Shown: positions 18,254-27,641, counted from the stretch's first letter. The stretch is 64,000 nucleotides of DNA from an uncultured Bacillota bacterium (GCA_945956935.1 CAMFJD010000002.1:1-64000), one strand, 5' to 3'. Made by a program: numbers and translations. Notes: generated by a model from the sequence alone, not told the origin.

Positions 18254-19042
18254 ATGGAATCAGCCATAGTTGTTGAAAATTTATCGGTTGCATATGATGA
18301 TAACGTCATTATTGATCAGTTAAATGTAACGATTCCAAAAGAAAAAATCACGATGATTATTGGTACAAATGGATGTGGAAAGTCGACGCTATTGAAGACA
18401 ATTGCACGGATTTTAAAACCGAAACAAGGTGAAATTAAATTAAACGGTGAATTGATTCGTTCACTTGCACCAAAAGAAATAGCTCAAAAAATGGCGGTTT
18501 TGCCACAAAGTCCAATAGTGCCACCAGGATTGTTAGTACATGAACTTGTATCGTATGGTCGGTTTCCATACCAACGTTTATTTGGTGGATTAGCAACATG
18601 TGATTTAGATATGATTGAATGGGCATTATCAGTTACTGGTATGAGTGAATTCTCACAAAGGCCGGTTGATCAGTTGTCCGGTGGACAACGTCAACGAGCA
18701 TGGATTGCTATGGCACTGGCACAAGAAACAGAAATTTTAGTGTTAGACGAACCAACAACGTATTTAGATATGGCGCATCAACTTGAGGTATTAACATTAT
18801 TACAAAAATTAAATCGGGAACAAAAACGAACAATCATCATTGTTTTACACGAATTAAATAATGCAACAAAATTTGCTGACCATATTATTGGGTTAAAAGC
18901 AGGTCAGCAAGTATTTGCGGGGAAACCATTAGATGTAATTACAGAAGAGAATCTTCACAAACTGTATGGTATTCGTGCTACATTGCAACGAGATGAGAGT
19001 GGGACATATCCTATTTGTGTTGATTTTTCATTAGATAAATAA
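18254..19042 (+). CDS. iron-siderophore ABC transporter ATP-binding protein (FecE/FhuC type)
   Basis: 262 residues. Walker A GTNGCGKST at 37-45, the Q-loop in LPQSP, the signature LSGGQRQRAWIAMAL, Walker B ILVLDEPTTYLD and the switch His in VLHELNNA are all present. TYLDMAHQLEVL after Walker B is typical of FecE/FhuC. The start ATG at 18254 follows AAGGAG by 8 bp. It powers the two permeases in front of it. Confidence 0.93.
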   Translation: MESAIVVENLSVAYDDNVIIDQLNVTIPKEKITMIIGTNGCGKSTLLKTIARILKPKQGEIKLNGELIRSLAPKEIAQKMAVLPQSPIVPPGLLVHELVSYGRFPYQRLFGGLATCDLDMIEWALSVTGMSEFSQRPVDQLSGGQRQRAWIAMALAQETEILVLDEPTTYLDMAHQLEVLTLLQKLNREQKRTIIIVLHELNNATKFADHIIGLKAGQQVFAGKPLDVITEENLHKLYGIRATLQRDESGTYPICVDFSLDK

Positions 19043-19053
19043 AGGAGATTGAA

Positions 19054-20319
19054 ATGATGAGTGTGAAAAGTAGAAATTTCAACATCATTGTTACAGGTCA
19101 AATAATATCACTATTTGGGAGTGCAATTCAGCGATTTGCACTCTCATTATATTTATTAGATATTACTGGTTCAGCAAGTATTTTTGCGACAATTCTAGCA
19201 ATTTCAATGGTTCCAATTATCATCTTTGCTCCAATTGCAGGAATGATTGCTGATCGTGCAAATAAACGACAAGTAATGATTTGGTTAGATGTAATAAGTG
19301 CTTGTGTTGTGTTTGGTTACTTTTTTTATGTGAGTGCTGGATTCGAGTCAACAGCTATTATTGCAGGAGTGATGATCGCGCTATCAGCTATTTCGACGGT
19401 TTATCAAGCGACAGTAACAGCGAGTTTACCAGTGATTGTAGAGAAAAAACAACTTATGAAAGCGAATGGTATTGTATACCAAGTATCTTCATTGGCGAAT
19501 TTTTTAGGACCCATTTTAGCTGGAATTGTTTATGGGTTATTTGGTATTCATGCGATATTGCTTGTGAATGCTATGAGTTTTTTAGTATCAGCGTTTTTAG
19601 AATGCGCACTCAGGTTACCACATCAAAAGCAAAGTAGCGATAAACCAATACAGCAACTTTTTTTAGATGATATGCGTGCAAGTTATCAATATCTTAAACA
19701 TGAGCAACCTTTCGTATTGAGAATGATTATGACAGCTGGTCTGTTTAATTTATTTTTAGTACCTATTTTTTCGATTGGAGCACCATATATAATTAAGGAA
19801 TTGTTTGGTTTCAGCTCACAGGTATATGGACTCAGTGAAGGCTGTATTGCTTTAGGTATGATTGGTGGTGCATTTTTTATTGGCTTACGTCCGCATAGTG
19901 TGAGCATTACAAACGTACATCGTATTTTATATGGTGTATGTGTTGCGATGTGTATTATGTCAGTGACGCTTGTACTTGTACAAGTGGACGCAGCTAACTC
20001 GTTAAAACAGCTTGTAATTTTCACTTTAAGTGGAAGTATGATCATGTTCGTTTTGGGAATGGCAAATGTTGTGACGAATACATATGTACAGCTTGAGACG
20101 AATACAAAGATGATTGGAAAAGTAAGTGCATTTGGTGCTGCTTTTGCCACGGTATGTGTTCCTATTGGACAAGTATTGTTTGGCGTTGGACTAGATATTT
20201 TTGCTGATCAAGCAAGTATAGTAGTTATTATTTTTGCGATTGCAACATTTTTTGTGACATTACTTGTTCGTCAAAATAGTTACCGAATCCAAACAAAAAT
20301 AAAACACAAGAGAGTATGA
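19054..20319 (+). CDS. MFS transporter
   Basis: 421 residues with about twelve membrane helices. The first loop has FAPIAGMIADRANKRQVMIW, the usual MFS signature between helices 2 and 3. The sequence resembles the EntS/macrolide-efflux branch (MFS_3). It starts 11 bp after the siderophore ATPase with AAGGAG and shares the operon terminator. A role in siderophore export or related traffic is an inference from position; drug efflux is the alternative. Confidence 0.85.
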   Translation: MMSVKSRNFNIIVTGQIISLFGSAIQRFALSLYLLDITGSASIFATILAISMVPIIIFAPIAGMIADRANKRQVMIWLDVISACVVFGYFFYVSAGFESTAIIAGVMIALSAISTVYQATVTASLPVIVEKKQLMKANGIVYQVSSLANFLGPILAGIVYGLFGIHAILLVNAMSFLVSAFLECALRLPHQKQSSDKPIQQLFLDDMRASYQYLKHEQPFVLRMIMTAGLFNLFLVPIFSIGAPYIIKELFGFSSQVYGLSEGCIALGMIGGAFFIGLRPHSVSITNVHRILYGVCVAMCIMSVTLVLVQVDAANSLKQLVIFTLSGSMIMFVLGMANVVTNTYVQLETNTKMIGKVSAFGAAFATVCVPIGQVLFGVGLDIFADQASIVVIIFAIATFFVTLLVRQNSYRIQTKIKHKRV

Positions 20320-20328
20320 GCATGTTTT

Positions 20329-20359
20329 AGCCAAGAACAGTAATGTTGTTGGCTTTTTT
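20329..20359 (+). terminator. terminator of the siderophore-MFS operon
   Basis: An 11-bp stem (20329-20339 with 20344-20354) closed by GTAA and followed by six T. Confidence 0.85.
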
Positions 20360-20406
20360 GTATGATATAATATAAGTAATAAAAAGAGAAGAGGAAGGTA
20401 CAAAGT

Positions 20407-21060
20407 ATGATTGAAACACAGATTCGTCATATTACAGAGCAGTGTCAAAACCACCAAACGCTTGTAGCGGTCACTAAAACAGTTCCTGTTAAACAAATGG
20501 AGCGAGCGCGTAGTGCTGGGATAACTATTTTTGGAGAAAATCGGGTACAAGAACTACTAAGTAAGTATGATTATTTTATTGATACAGAGATTCAGTGGCA
20601 CCTGATTGGTAATCTTCAGACAAATAAAGTCAAGTATATTATTGATAAAGTAACAATGATTCAGTCGCTAAACCGACAAAATTTAGCAATTGAAATTCAG
20701 AAACAAGCACAAAAATTAGGAATAAGTATGGATTGCCTCGTGGAAGTGAATATCGGTAATGAAGCAAATAAACATGGATTAGCCTATGAAGATGTTGAGG
20801 ATTTTTTAGCGTATTTAGCAAATAATTGTCCAAACATACGAGTATGTGGATTGATGGCAATGGCACCATATGTAAAAAAGGAGCAAACACGACCCTATTT
20901 TGCGAAAATGTATCGGTTGTTTTATCATTGTCAACAATTTTCTACGGTGACTGACGCATTTCAAGTATTGTCAATGGGGATGAGCCATGATTGGCAGGTA
21001 GCAGTTGAGGAAGGTAGTACGATGATTCGAATCGGAAGTGCGATATTTAGTGAGGAGTAG
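20407..21060 (+). CDS. PLP homeostasis protein (YggS/PLPBP family)
   Basis: Pyridoxal-phosphate-binding protein that buffers PLP and affects amino-acid balance. AVTKTVP has the PLP-binding Lys, followed by FGENRVQELL, HLIGNLQTNKVK and, near the C terminus, SMGMSHDWQVAVEEGSTMIR. Length 217 aa is normal. A GAGGAAGG site precedes the ATG, and a perfect TATAAT (20366-20371) sits about 36 bp upstream. In many Bacillota this gene lies in the ylm/sepF cluster; here it is next to coaBC. Confidence 0.93.
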   Translation: MIETQIRHITEQCQNHQTLVAVTKTVPVKQMERARSAGITIFGENRVQELLSKYDYFIDTEIQWHLIGNLQTNKVKYIIDKVTMIQSLNRQNLAIEIQKQAQKLGISMDCLVEVNIGNEANKHGLAYEDVEDFLAYLANNCPNIRVCGLMAMAPYVKKEQTRPYFAKMYRLFYHCQQFSTVTDAFQVLSMGMSHDWQVAVEEGSTMIRIGSAIFSEE

Positions 21061-21064
21061 AACA

Positions 21065-22234
21065 ATGAAAAAAAGAATAACATTACTAATAACAGGTTCC
21101 ATTGCAGTTGTCAAAATTGAGCAATTATGTGATTTACTTATACAAACTGGAAAATATGAGTTACAGGCAGTTGTGAGTGAACATGCTCAACAATTATTCG
21201 AATGGCAGAAATTGGAAACTATATTAGGAAAACACCATGTTTACATTGATTTTTTTGATGAAAGTACGGGTGTCACTCATATTGATTTAGCACAGCATAC
21301 TGATGCAGTTATTGTATTACCTGCAAGTTATAGTATTGTTGGAAAAATGGCAAATGGGATTGCAGATGATTTAGTTTCAACAGTATTAGCAGCAGTCAAG
21401 CAACCTGTACTATTTGTACCAGCTATGAATACGCATATGTATGAAAATCCAATTTTTCAAACAAACAAAGCACGACTAGAGTCATATGGACATATATTTA
21501 TGACTCCAGCCGTAGGTATGTTAAAGTGTGGTGTCGAAGGTATTGGTCGCTTGCCAGAATTAACGCGTATTGTTGAGCGAATAGATATTTTTTTAGATGA
21601 AAGACCGTTAAGTCGTAAAAAAGTTTTAATTACAGCAGGGCCGACACGTGTATATATTGATCCAATTCGCTATATTACGAATACTGCTTCTGGAAAACTT
21701 GGATATGAATTAGCCAAAAAAGCACAGCAGTTAGGTGCTGAAGTGACACTTGTTTTAGGCCCAAGCATTTTACCAGATTTACCCGGTGTCAAAATTGTAC
21801 GAGTAGAGACACCAGATCAAATGTATACAGCATGTGACACTGTATTTGCGTATAGTGATATAGTGATAATGAATGCCGCTGTTTCTGACTATAAGCCAAC
21901 GACTACAGCAGATAAAAAAATTAAAAAAAGCGGAGATACACTTACATTGACACTCGAACGGAGTATTGATATTTTAGCAACACTTGGCAAAAAGAAAGTT
22001 GACCAAGTATTAATTGGATTTGCAGCAGAGAGTGAGAATCATATCGAATATGCTCGTGGGAAATTAATCCGTAAAAATGCTGATATTATTGTAGCAAATG
22101 ATTTATCAAACTTTAATACTGATGAACATGAAGCAATTATTATAACGCATGATACGGAACGTCCATTACCAAAGGTACCAAAAGAGAAGTTTGCACATAT
22201 CCTATGGGATGCATTATTAACAATTGTTGATTAG
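21065..22234 (+). CDS. coaBC: bifunctional phosphopantothenoylcysteine decarboxylase / phosphopantothenate-cysteine ligase
   Basis: Makes 4'-phosphopantetheine for coenzyme A. The N-terminal flavoprotein (CoaC) half has the catalytic His in THIDLAQHTDA, PAMNTHMYENP and KCGVEGIGRLPE with its Cys. The C-terminal CoaB half has KVLITAGPTRVYIDPIRYI, NTASGKLGYELA and NAAVSDYKP. The ATG at 21065, 4 bp after yggS, has GAGGAG about 8 bp upstream; a GTG start at 21038 would overlap yggS. 389 residues is typical. Confidence 0.95.
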   Translation: MKKRITLLITGSIAVVKIEQLCDLLIQTGKYELQAVVSEHAQQLFEWQKLETILGKHHVYIDFFDESTGVTHIDLAQHTDAVIVLPASYSIVGKMANGIADDLVSTVLAAVKQPVLFVPAMNTHMYENPIFQTNKARLESYGHIFMTPAVGMLKCGVEGIGRLPELTRIVERIDIFLDERPLSRKKVLITAGPTRVYIDPIRYITNTASGKLGYELAKKAQQLGAEVTLVLGPSILPDLPGVKIVRVETPDQMYTACDTVFAYSDIVIMNAAVSDYKPTTTADKKIKKSGDTLTLTLERSIDILATLGKKKVDQVLIGFAAESENHIEYARGKLIRKNADIIVANDLSNFNTDEHEAIIITHDTERPLPKVPKEKFAHILWDALLTIVD

Positions 22235-22252
22235 AAAAGGAAGTGTCTTAGT

Positions 22253-23512
22253 TTGAATCAAGAACGTGTTATTTTAGTTGGTGTCCAAACGACACAAACA
22301 ACAGAACAATTTAATTATTCACTAGAAGAGTTGGAAAGACTGACAACTACAGCAGATGGAACCGTTGTATTAACGATGACACAAAAAATAGAAGCAATTC
22401 ACATGAAAACATATTTAGGAACAGGAAAACTTGAAGAATTGAGAGCATATGTGAGTGAAAAAGAAGCAGATACAGTTATTTTCAATACTGAACTTTCTCC
22501 AACTCAAGTGCGAAATCTACAAGCAGCATTATCGGAACAATGCAAAGTCATTGATCGTACACAACTTGTACTAGATATCTTTGCAAAGCGTGCAAGAACA
22601 AAAGAGGGGCGCTTGCAAGTGGAATTGGCTCAGCTTGAGTATTTGTTGCCACGATTGCGAGGTCAAGGAAGTCAGTTATCAAGACTTGGTGGAGGAATAG
22701 GGACAAGAGGCCCAGGAGAATCAAAATTAGAGACTGATCGACGACATATTGTGCGAAAAATTGATGATATTAAAGCAGAGCTTGTGAAAGTACAGCGGCA
22801 TCGGGCACGCCAACGCGAGCAACGAAAAAGTAATGAATATTGTCAAATTGCATTAATTGGTTATACGAATGCGGGAAAATCGACAGTTTTTAATGCTTTG
22901 AGTAAAGGACATTCGTTTGCTGAAGATAAATTATTTGCCACATTGGATCCACTAGCACGTCAATTTGTGTTACCATCAGGGATGATTGTTATTTTGACAG
23001 ATACAGTTGGCTTTATTCAAGATTTACCGACGAAAATTGTTGCAGCATTTCGTTCAACGTTAGAGGAAGCAAAAGAGGCGGATTTACTTTTGCATATTGT
23101 TGATAGTTCCAGTGATAATTTTATTGCTCATGAAGAAACGGTAGAATCATTATTAACAGAATTAGATGCAAGTGATATTCCTATCTTAACTGTGTATAAC
23201 AAAGCAGATTTACTTACAAGCACGTTTTTACCAAGGAAATTACGTCATGTATTAATCAGTGCAAAGCAGTCAGGCGATTTAGAACGCCTAGGAATAGCAA
23301 TTGAACAACAACTTTGTCAGCAATTTGAAGCATATGCATTGACACTATTACCAGAGCAACTTGATTGGTATCATCGTTTAAAACGTCAGACAATTGTGAA
23401 TGAATTCGAATACAATGAACAAACAAATACATATTCAGTTAGAGGGTATATGCCAAGAACCGGTGTTTTTCAAGCTCGTATCAAAAATTCACTCTTTTCA
23501 TTCGATAAATAA
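22253..23512 (+). CDS. hflX: GTPase HflX
   Basis: Ribosome-associated GTPase that splits stalled 70S ribosomes under stress. The N-terminal HflX domain has AQLEYLLPRLRGQGSQLSR and GGIGTRGPGESKLETDRR. The G domain has GYTNAGKST, DTVGFIQDLP and YNKADL. The usual DPTTR after ATL reads DPLARQ. It starts with TTG, preceded by AAAGGAAG, 18 bp after coaBC. A strong terminator follows. Confidence 0.95.
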   Translation: MNQERVILVGVQTTQTTEQFNYSLEELERLTTTADGTVVLTMTQKIEAIHMKTYLGTGKLEELRAYVSEKEADTVIFNTELSPTQVRNLQAALSEQCKVIDRTQLVLDIFAKRARTKEGRLQVELAQLEYLLPRLRGQGSQLSRLGGGIGTRGPGESKLETDRRHIVRKIDDIKAELVKVQRHRARQREQRKSNEYCQIALIGYTNAGKSTVFNALSKGHSFAEDKLFATLDPLARQFVLPSGMIVILTDTVGFIQDLPTKIVAAFRSTLEEAKEADLLLHIVDSSSDNFIAHEETVESLLTELDASDIPILTVYNKADLLTSTFLPRKLRHVLISAKQSGDLERLGIAIEQQLCQQFEAYALTLLPEQLDWYHRLKRQTIVNEFEYNEQTNTYSVRGYMPRTGVFQARIKNSLFSFDK

Positions 23513-23526
23513 ACAGAAAATACATG

Positions 23527-23556
23527 AAAAACAAGTCGAATATGACTTGTTTTTTT
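23527..23556 (+). terminator. hflX terminator
   Basis: Stem with ACAAGTC and GACTTGT around a 6-nt loop, flanked by A4 and followed by a T-run, just after hflX. Confidence 0.85.
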
Positions 23557-23650
23557 GTTTATTATCCGAGTTTTCCTGTTTTGTTTTGTCTAAAATGAGA
23601 AAAAATAGTACATTTTTATGGAAAAATTAGATTTTTTGTTGCAATATTCC

Positions 23651-23672
23651 GATTATTTTGTGAAAAATAATC
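23651..23672. promoter_or_regulatory. 9-bp inverted repeat, possible operator
   Basis: GATTATTTT and AAAATAATC are perfect complements around GTGA. No T-run follows, so it is not a terminator. It lies about 35 bp upstream of the extended -10 box of the aminotransferase gene. Confidence 0.35.
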
Positions 23673-23708
23673 AAAATATTGTTTCGTACCTGTTTAAATC
23701 GTTAAATA

Positions 23709-23717
23709 TGATATAAT
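23709..23717 (+). promoter_or_regulatory. extended -10 promoter of the aminotransferase operon
   Basis: TGA followed by a perfect TATAAT (23712-23717), 35 bp before the start codon. There is no clear -35. Confidence 0.5.
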
Positions 23718-23752
23718 GATGAAGATTAAAATCTTAGAAATGGGGCGTTTGT

Positions 23753-24826
23753 ATGTCAAAGGTAACACTTTTTACACCTGGACCAGTTCAAGTGAATCCG
23801 AAGTGGATGGAAGCAATGGCACAGCCATTTTTTCATCACCGAGGGCGTGAATTTGAGCAATTAATGAGACAACTACAACCAAAATTACAGTACACATTTC
23901 AAACGCAGCAACCTGTTATGGTCATGGCAGGATCAGGAACACTGGCAATGGAGTCAGCGGTACGCAATTTATTTGCAGTGGGTGAACACGTACTTGTTGT
24001 GAGTATTGGCTATTTTGGTGATGTATTTGCGAAAATAGCGACGCTTTGTGGACTACAAGTCACGATGCTTTCGTTTGAGAAAGGAACAGCCGCACAGGCA
24101 GAAGATATTGCACAAGCAATTGCAAAAGATTCAACAATTTCAGGTGTGTTAGTGACACATCATGAAACAGCAACAGGAGTAGCAAATGATTTGAAATCGA
24201 TAGCTGAAGTTGTTAAAGAAACGGAAGCTTTACTTGTTGTTGATGCAATCAGTGGTTTAGTCATTCATGAATTGAAGATGGATGAATGGGAAATCGATTG
24301 TGTGTTGACAGCATCACAAAAAAGTTACTTTCTACCACCAGGCCTTGCAATGTGTGCTTGTAGTCAAAAAGCATGGAAAAAAATGCATGCATTACCTGCA
24401 AAGAGCTACTATCAAGATTGGCGTTTATATGAGCAAATGTGGCGTACAAAACAACAGACACCATTTACACCACCAATTCCTTTACTCGTTGGATTGAATT
24501 ACGCATGCGATGCTATTATTGAGGAAGGGCTTGATAATTTACAAGCTCGTCATCAAGCAATCCGTATGTTTGTACAAAAACAAGTAATTGAATCAGGCTA
24601 TGAACTTGCACCGACCGATCCACACGCACAAGGAAATGTACTTGTTGCTATTCGTGTAGATCAAGGTGCAAAGAATATAACTGATTATTTAGAATCACAT
24701 GGGTTTATGGTTGCACCAGGGCAAGGTGAGGAAATTGAAACGATTTTTCGGATCGGATGCATTGGTTATTTAGAGAAAAGTGATTTTGAAAATCTTTTTG
24801 CTACATTAGTGGCATACAAAAATTGA
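23753..24826 (+). CDS. class V aminotransferase (alanine/serine-glyoxylate type)
   Basis: PLP-dependent aminotransferase, 357 residues, starting MSKVTLFTPGPVQVNP, the family hallmark. MAGSGTLAMESAVRN binds the cofactor phosphate, VVDAISG has the Asp that contacts the pyridine ring, and ASQKSYFLPPGLAM holds the Schiff-base Lys. Relatives include PucG, AGXT and serine-pyruvate transaminase. The following P-loop gene starts 16 bp downstream and is surely co-transcribed. The natural substrate pair is not known; glyoxylate or pyruvate as amino acceptor is likely. Confidence 0.88.
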   Translation: MSKVTLFTPGPVQVNPKWMEAMAQPFFHHRGREFEQLMRQLQPKLQYTFQTQQPVMVMAGSGTLAMESAVRNLFAVGEHVLVVSIGYFGDVFAKIATLCGLQVTMLSFEKGTAAQAEDIAQAIAKDSTISGVLVTHHETATGVANDLKSIAEVVKETEALLVVDAISGLVIHELKMDEWEIDCVLTASQKSYFLPPGLAMCACSQKAWKKMHALPAKSYYQDWRLYEQMWRTKQQTPFTPPIPLLVGLNYACDAIIEEGLDNLQARHQAIRMFVQKQVIESGYELAPTDPHAQGNVLVAIRVDQGAKNITDYLESHGFMVAPGQGEEIETIFRIGCIGYLEKSDFENLFATLVAYKN

Positions 24827-24842
24827 TTGGGGGAACCTTACT

Positions 24843-26567
24843 ATGAGTTTTGCATTTGAGATGGGGCGCAACAGCGCTATTGCAAATTTTACACGACAAT
24901 ATTGTCAAACGGAAACAGAAGTTTTATCGAGTGAAGGTTTCGAACAAGTTTTAATAAGTTATTTGAATCGTATTACAAAAAAACAAACACGAACACATCA
25001 ATTTTTAATCTCGCATTTTGAACAAGAAAAAATCGGTGCTGAATTAAAACGGTTATTTAAGCTATTATTAGCATTTGATGCATGTGAAGTACGTGGTGCT
25101 GAATATCAAGCAATTCTACAAGATAAGCAACGTTTTATTGAAGTTATTGAAGAGTTTTATGATTATTGGCGCAGTCTTGAACGTTATGCGGTGATTTATA
25201 ATGCTGAGCAACGTCACACAACAGGGTTACAGGCACGGCAATTCTTACAAACAAATACTGATTTTGCGAATTTAATTTTAAGTCTATATCGTCAGATTGA
25301 AGAGACAGTAATTGGTGCACATCACCAAGTGTATCGTCAACTTATTGCCGGTGTAAATGCAGGTGTTATCGTTCATAATCCAAAGACGTTATTACCAGAA
25401 GAGTATCATTTTTTAAATGAAACACCGATGATTGAATCTGTTGTTTTACATCCACCATTTATCACATATCCATCACAAACAACACGTAATGGATTATTTG
25501 CAGAAGTTACAGAACAACCATTAATTGCCAGCGAGTACACAGCAGAGCATTTCTTCTGTTTCCCTGTAAAAGTTGGATCACTACTTGCATTTGTTTATTT
25601 TCATCGTGACTTTATGGCTCAGGGGATTACATTGGCCAATCTTTTTGAAATTGCTACACCAGCACAGACAGCAACAAAGAAGCCAGATTTAATCTATGTT
25701 TATGGAATGCCTGAAACCAAGGGTCAGAAGGCATGCTTCTATCACGATAAAGATGAACAAGTGTATATTGGGTATGCAACATATAGTGAAGCCCATGATT
25801 ACTTTGGTTATATGAAAAAAATGTTATTAACATTACATAATGTTGCCATGATTGATCAACAAAAATTACCGTTACATGGAGCAATGGCCCAAATTGAGTT
25901 TATGAATGGTAAAACAGCAAACGTTGTTATTATTGGTGATAGTGGTGCTGGAAAATCAGAAACATTGGAAGCTTTACGTACAGCAAGCAAAGGGATTATC
26001 CGTCAAATGACAATCATGTTTGATGATATGGGGACGCTACAGTTCAATAAACAAGGACAAATTGTTGCAACAGGAACAGAAATTGGAGCGTTTGTACGTT
26101 TAGATGATTTAGATACCGGATATGCATACCGTCAAATTGATCGTAGTGTATTTATGAACCCTGATAAAACAAATGCTCGTTTAGTAATTCCGATTGCAAC
26201 ATATGAAGAAATTATGACACCACAACCAGTTGATTTATTCTTATATGCCAACAACTATGAACACGGAGAAGCATTGGATTTCTTTACTGAAGTTGCACAG
26301 GCACATGAAGTGTTTGTTGCTGGTGCAAGAATGGCGAAAGGAACGACACAAGAAGTTGGATTAGTGAAATCATATTTTGCGAATCCATTCGGTCCAGTTC
26401 AGCGGCAAGCACAAACGGATGGATTACTGAAAACATACTTTGAGGCGTTGTTTAATGAAGAAATTCAAGTTGGACAGATTCGTACAGAACTTGGATTTAG
26501 CGAGTGTGCACAATCAGGCCCAGCAAAAGCAGCAGCAGCACTACTTACATACTTACAATCAAAATAA
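24843..26567 (+). CDS. uncharacterised HPr kinase/PEPCK-superfamily P-loop protein
   Basis: 574 residues. The first 250 or so match no domain I recognise. The centre has VVIIGDSGAGKSETLEALR; the P-loop GDSGAGKSE (365-373) is the type seen in HPr kinase/phosphorylase rather than the GLSGTGKTT of ATP-dependent PEPCK. MFDDMGTLQF, with paired Asp about 30 residues on, may bind Mg. The C-terminal part (AGARMAKGTTQEVGLVKSYF, ANPFGPVQ) resembles the PEPCK scaffold. It is paired with a class V aminotransferase. The enzyme activity is unknown; either a small-molecule kinase or a PEPCK-like reaction is possible. Confidence 0.6.
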   Translation: MSFAFEMGRNSAIANFTRQYCQTETEVLSSEGFEQVLISYLNRITKKQTRTHQFLISHFEQEKIGAELKRLFKLLLAFDACEVRGAEYQAILQDKQRFIEVIEEFYDYWRSLERYAVIYNAEQRHTTGLQARQFLQTNTDFANLILSLYRQIEETVIGAHHQVYRQLIAGVNAGVIVHNPKTLLPEEYHFLNETPMIESVVLHPPFITYPSQTTRNGLFAEVTEQPLIASEYTAEHFFCFPVKVGSLLAFVYFHRDFMAQGITLANLFEIATPAQTATKKPDLIYVYGMPETKGQKACFYHDKDEQVYIGYATYSEAHDYFGYMKKMLLTLHNVAMIDQQKLPLHGAMAQIEFMNGKTANVVIIGDSGAGKSETLEALRTASKGIIRQMTIMFDDMGTLQFNKQGQIVATGTEIGAFVRLDDLDTGYAYRQIDRSVFMNPDKTNARLVIPIATYEEIMTPQPVDLFLYANNYEHGEALDFFTEVAQAHEVFVAGARMAKGTTQEVGLVKSYFANPFGPVQRQAQTDGLLKTYFEALFNEEIQVGQIRTELGFSECAQSGPAKAAAALLTYLQSK

Positions 26568-26570
26568 CAA

Positions 26571-26600
26571 AAAAAGAAAGGGAATATCCTTTCTTTTTTT
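26571..26600 (+). terminator. terminator of the aminotransferase operon
   Basis: A 13-bp A/T-flanked stem with AGAAAGGA and TCCTTTCT around a 3-nt loop, ending in a T-run. Confidence 0.85.
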
Positions 26601-26714
26601 ATGTTTAACAAAGAGGCATGTTGATGGAGTACAATGATTTAGAGACAAATAATGGCTTCACTGCATATAACACGGTTATTCATAAATATTTTGTTATTTT
26701 GAGAGATAATCATT

Positions 26715-27584
26715 TTATATAAAATATTTCCATAGTGCCTGTGTTCCTTTATAGGCAAGTGTCGGATCGCGTTCGATAAGTTGTTCAAGCATATCAAGAA
26801 CATGTGCAGCCCCTGATAAGTGTAAATTAGAGGCACTTGCTTCTTCAAGCGCAATGCTCAGGTCTTTGATGAAATGAGTAATATAAAAACCAGGTTCAAA
26901 ATCTGCTTGAAGCATTTTAGATCCATTATTGATTAATTGCCAACTTGATGCTGAACCACTACCTGCTGTTTGAAGCATTTTTTCAGAGTCAATTTTTTGT
27001 GCTTTCGTATATGCTAAGAGTTCAACTACGCCGAGTAAATTGTTCGCAATTGCAATCTGATTTGCCATTTTTGCATGTTGTCCCATACCAGCTTCTCCAT
27101 AATAGGTAATTGATGTAGCGAATAAACTGAGTAAAGGATAGACGAGATGAAATTCAGTTATATTTCCACCGACCATCATTGATAATGTTCCGTTTTTTGC
27201 TCCAACATCACCACCAGTGACAGGTGCGTCAAGGGTGTGTATTCCACTCGTGAGCGCTTTCGAATGAATTTTTTGTGCAAGTGAAGGTTTCGAAGTTGTT
27301 AAATCAACTAAAATAGTGCCTTTCTTGCAATGAGAAAGCAAACCATTTTTTGTATCGAGATAAATATCCTCGACATCATGTGGAAATCCAACCATAGTGA
27401 AAATAACATCACTTGTTTGTGATACGGTTGCAATATCGTCAGCCCAAATCATGCCGGCATCAATAAGATCAAGGGCTTTTGTTTTTGTACGTGTATAGCC
27501 AGTTACACGGTAATTATGTTTCAATAAGTGTCGAACGATCGCATTACCCATGACACCCAAACCAATAAATCCAATGTTAGACAT
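26715..27584 (-). CDS. NAD(P)-dependent beta-hydroxyacid dehydrogenase (3-hydroxyisobutyrate dehydrogenase family)
   Basis: 289 residues. The N-terminal Rossmann motif GFIGLGVMGNAIVRHLLKH binds NAD(P). DAPVTGGDVGAKNGTLSMMV is the substrate-binding signature, and the catalytic Lys is in GQHAKMANQ (G-x3-K-x3-N pattern). Members reduce tartronate semialdehyde, succinate semialdehyde or oxidise 3-hydroxyisobutyrate; the specificity cannot be told. AAGGAGG lies 9 bp before the ATG. It converges on the aminotransferase operon, which would suit glyoxylate/serine metabolism (inference). Confidence 0.88.
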   Translation of the reverse strand: MSNIGFIGLGVMGNAIVRHLLKHNYRVTGYTRTKTKALDLIDAGMIWADDIATVSQTSDVIFTMVGFPHDVEDIYLDTKNGLLSHCKKGTILVDLTTSKPSLAQKIHSKALTSGIHTLDAPVTGGDVGAKNGTLSMMVGGNITEFHLVYPLLSLFATSITYYGEAGMGQHAKMANQIAIANNLLGVVELLAYTKAQKIDSEKMLQTAGSGSASSWQLINNGSKMLQADFEPGFYITHFIKDLSIALEEASASNLHLSGAAHVLDMLEQLIERDPTLAYKGTQALWKYFI

Positions 27585-27613
27585 AGGGAACCCCTCCTTA
27601 GTATATTGTCATA

Positions 27614-27641
27614 ATTATATCAAAAAATAAGAATGAAACAA
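27614..27641 (-). promoter_or_regulatory. promoter of the hydroxyacid dehydrogenase gene
   Basis: On the minus strand TTGTTT and a perfect TATAAT are 16 bp apart, 30 bp before the start codon. Confidence 0.6.

Noticed and set aside
19686-20150. A 154-codon minus-strand frame inside the MFS gene.
   Set aside because: Antisense of a gene with a clear helix pattern; no start signal or family likeness.
24843-26567. Direct naming as phosphoenolpyruvate carboxykinase (pckA).
   Set aside because: The P-loop is of HprK type, and the ATP-PEPCK signatures are not seen in order.
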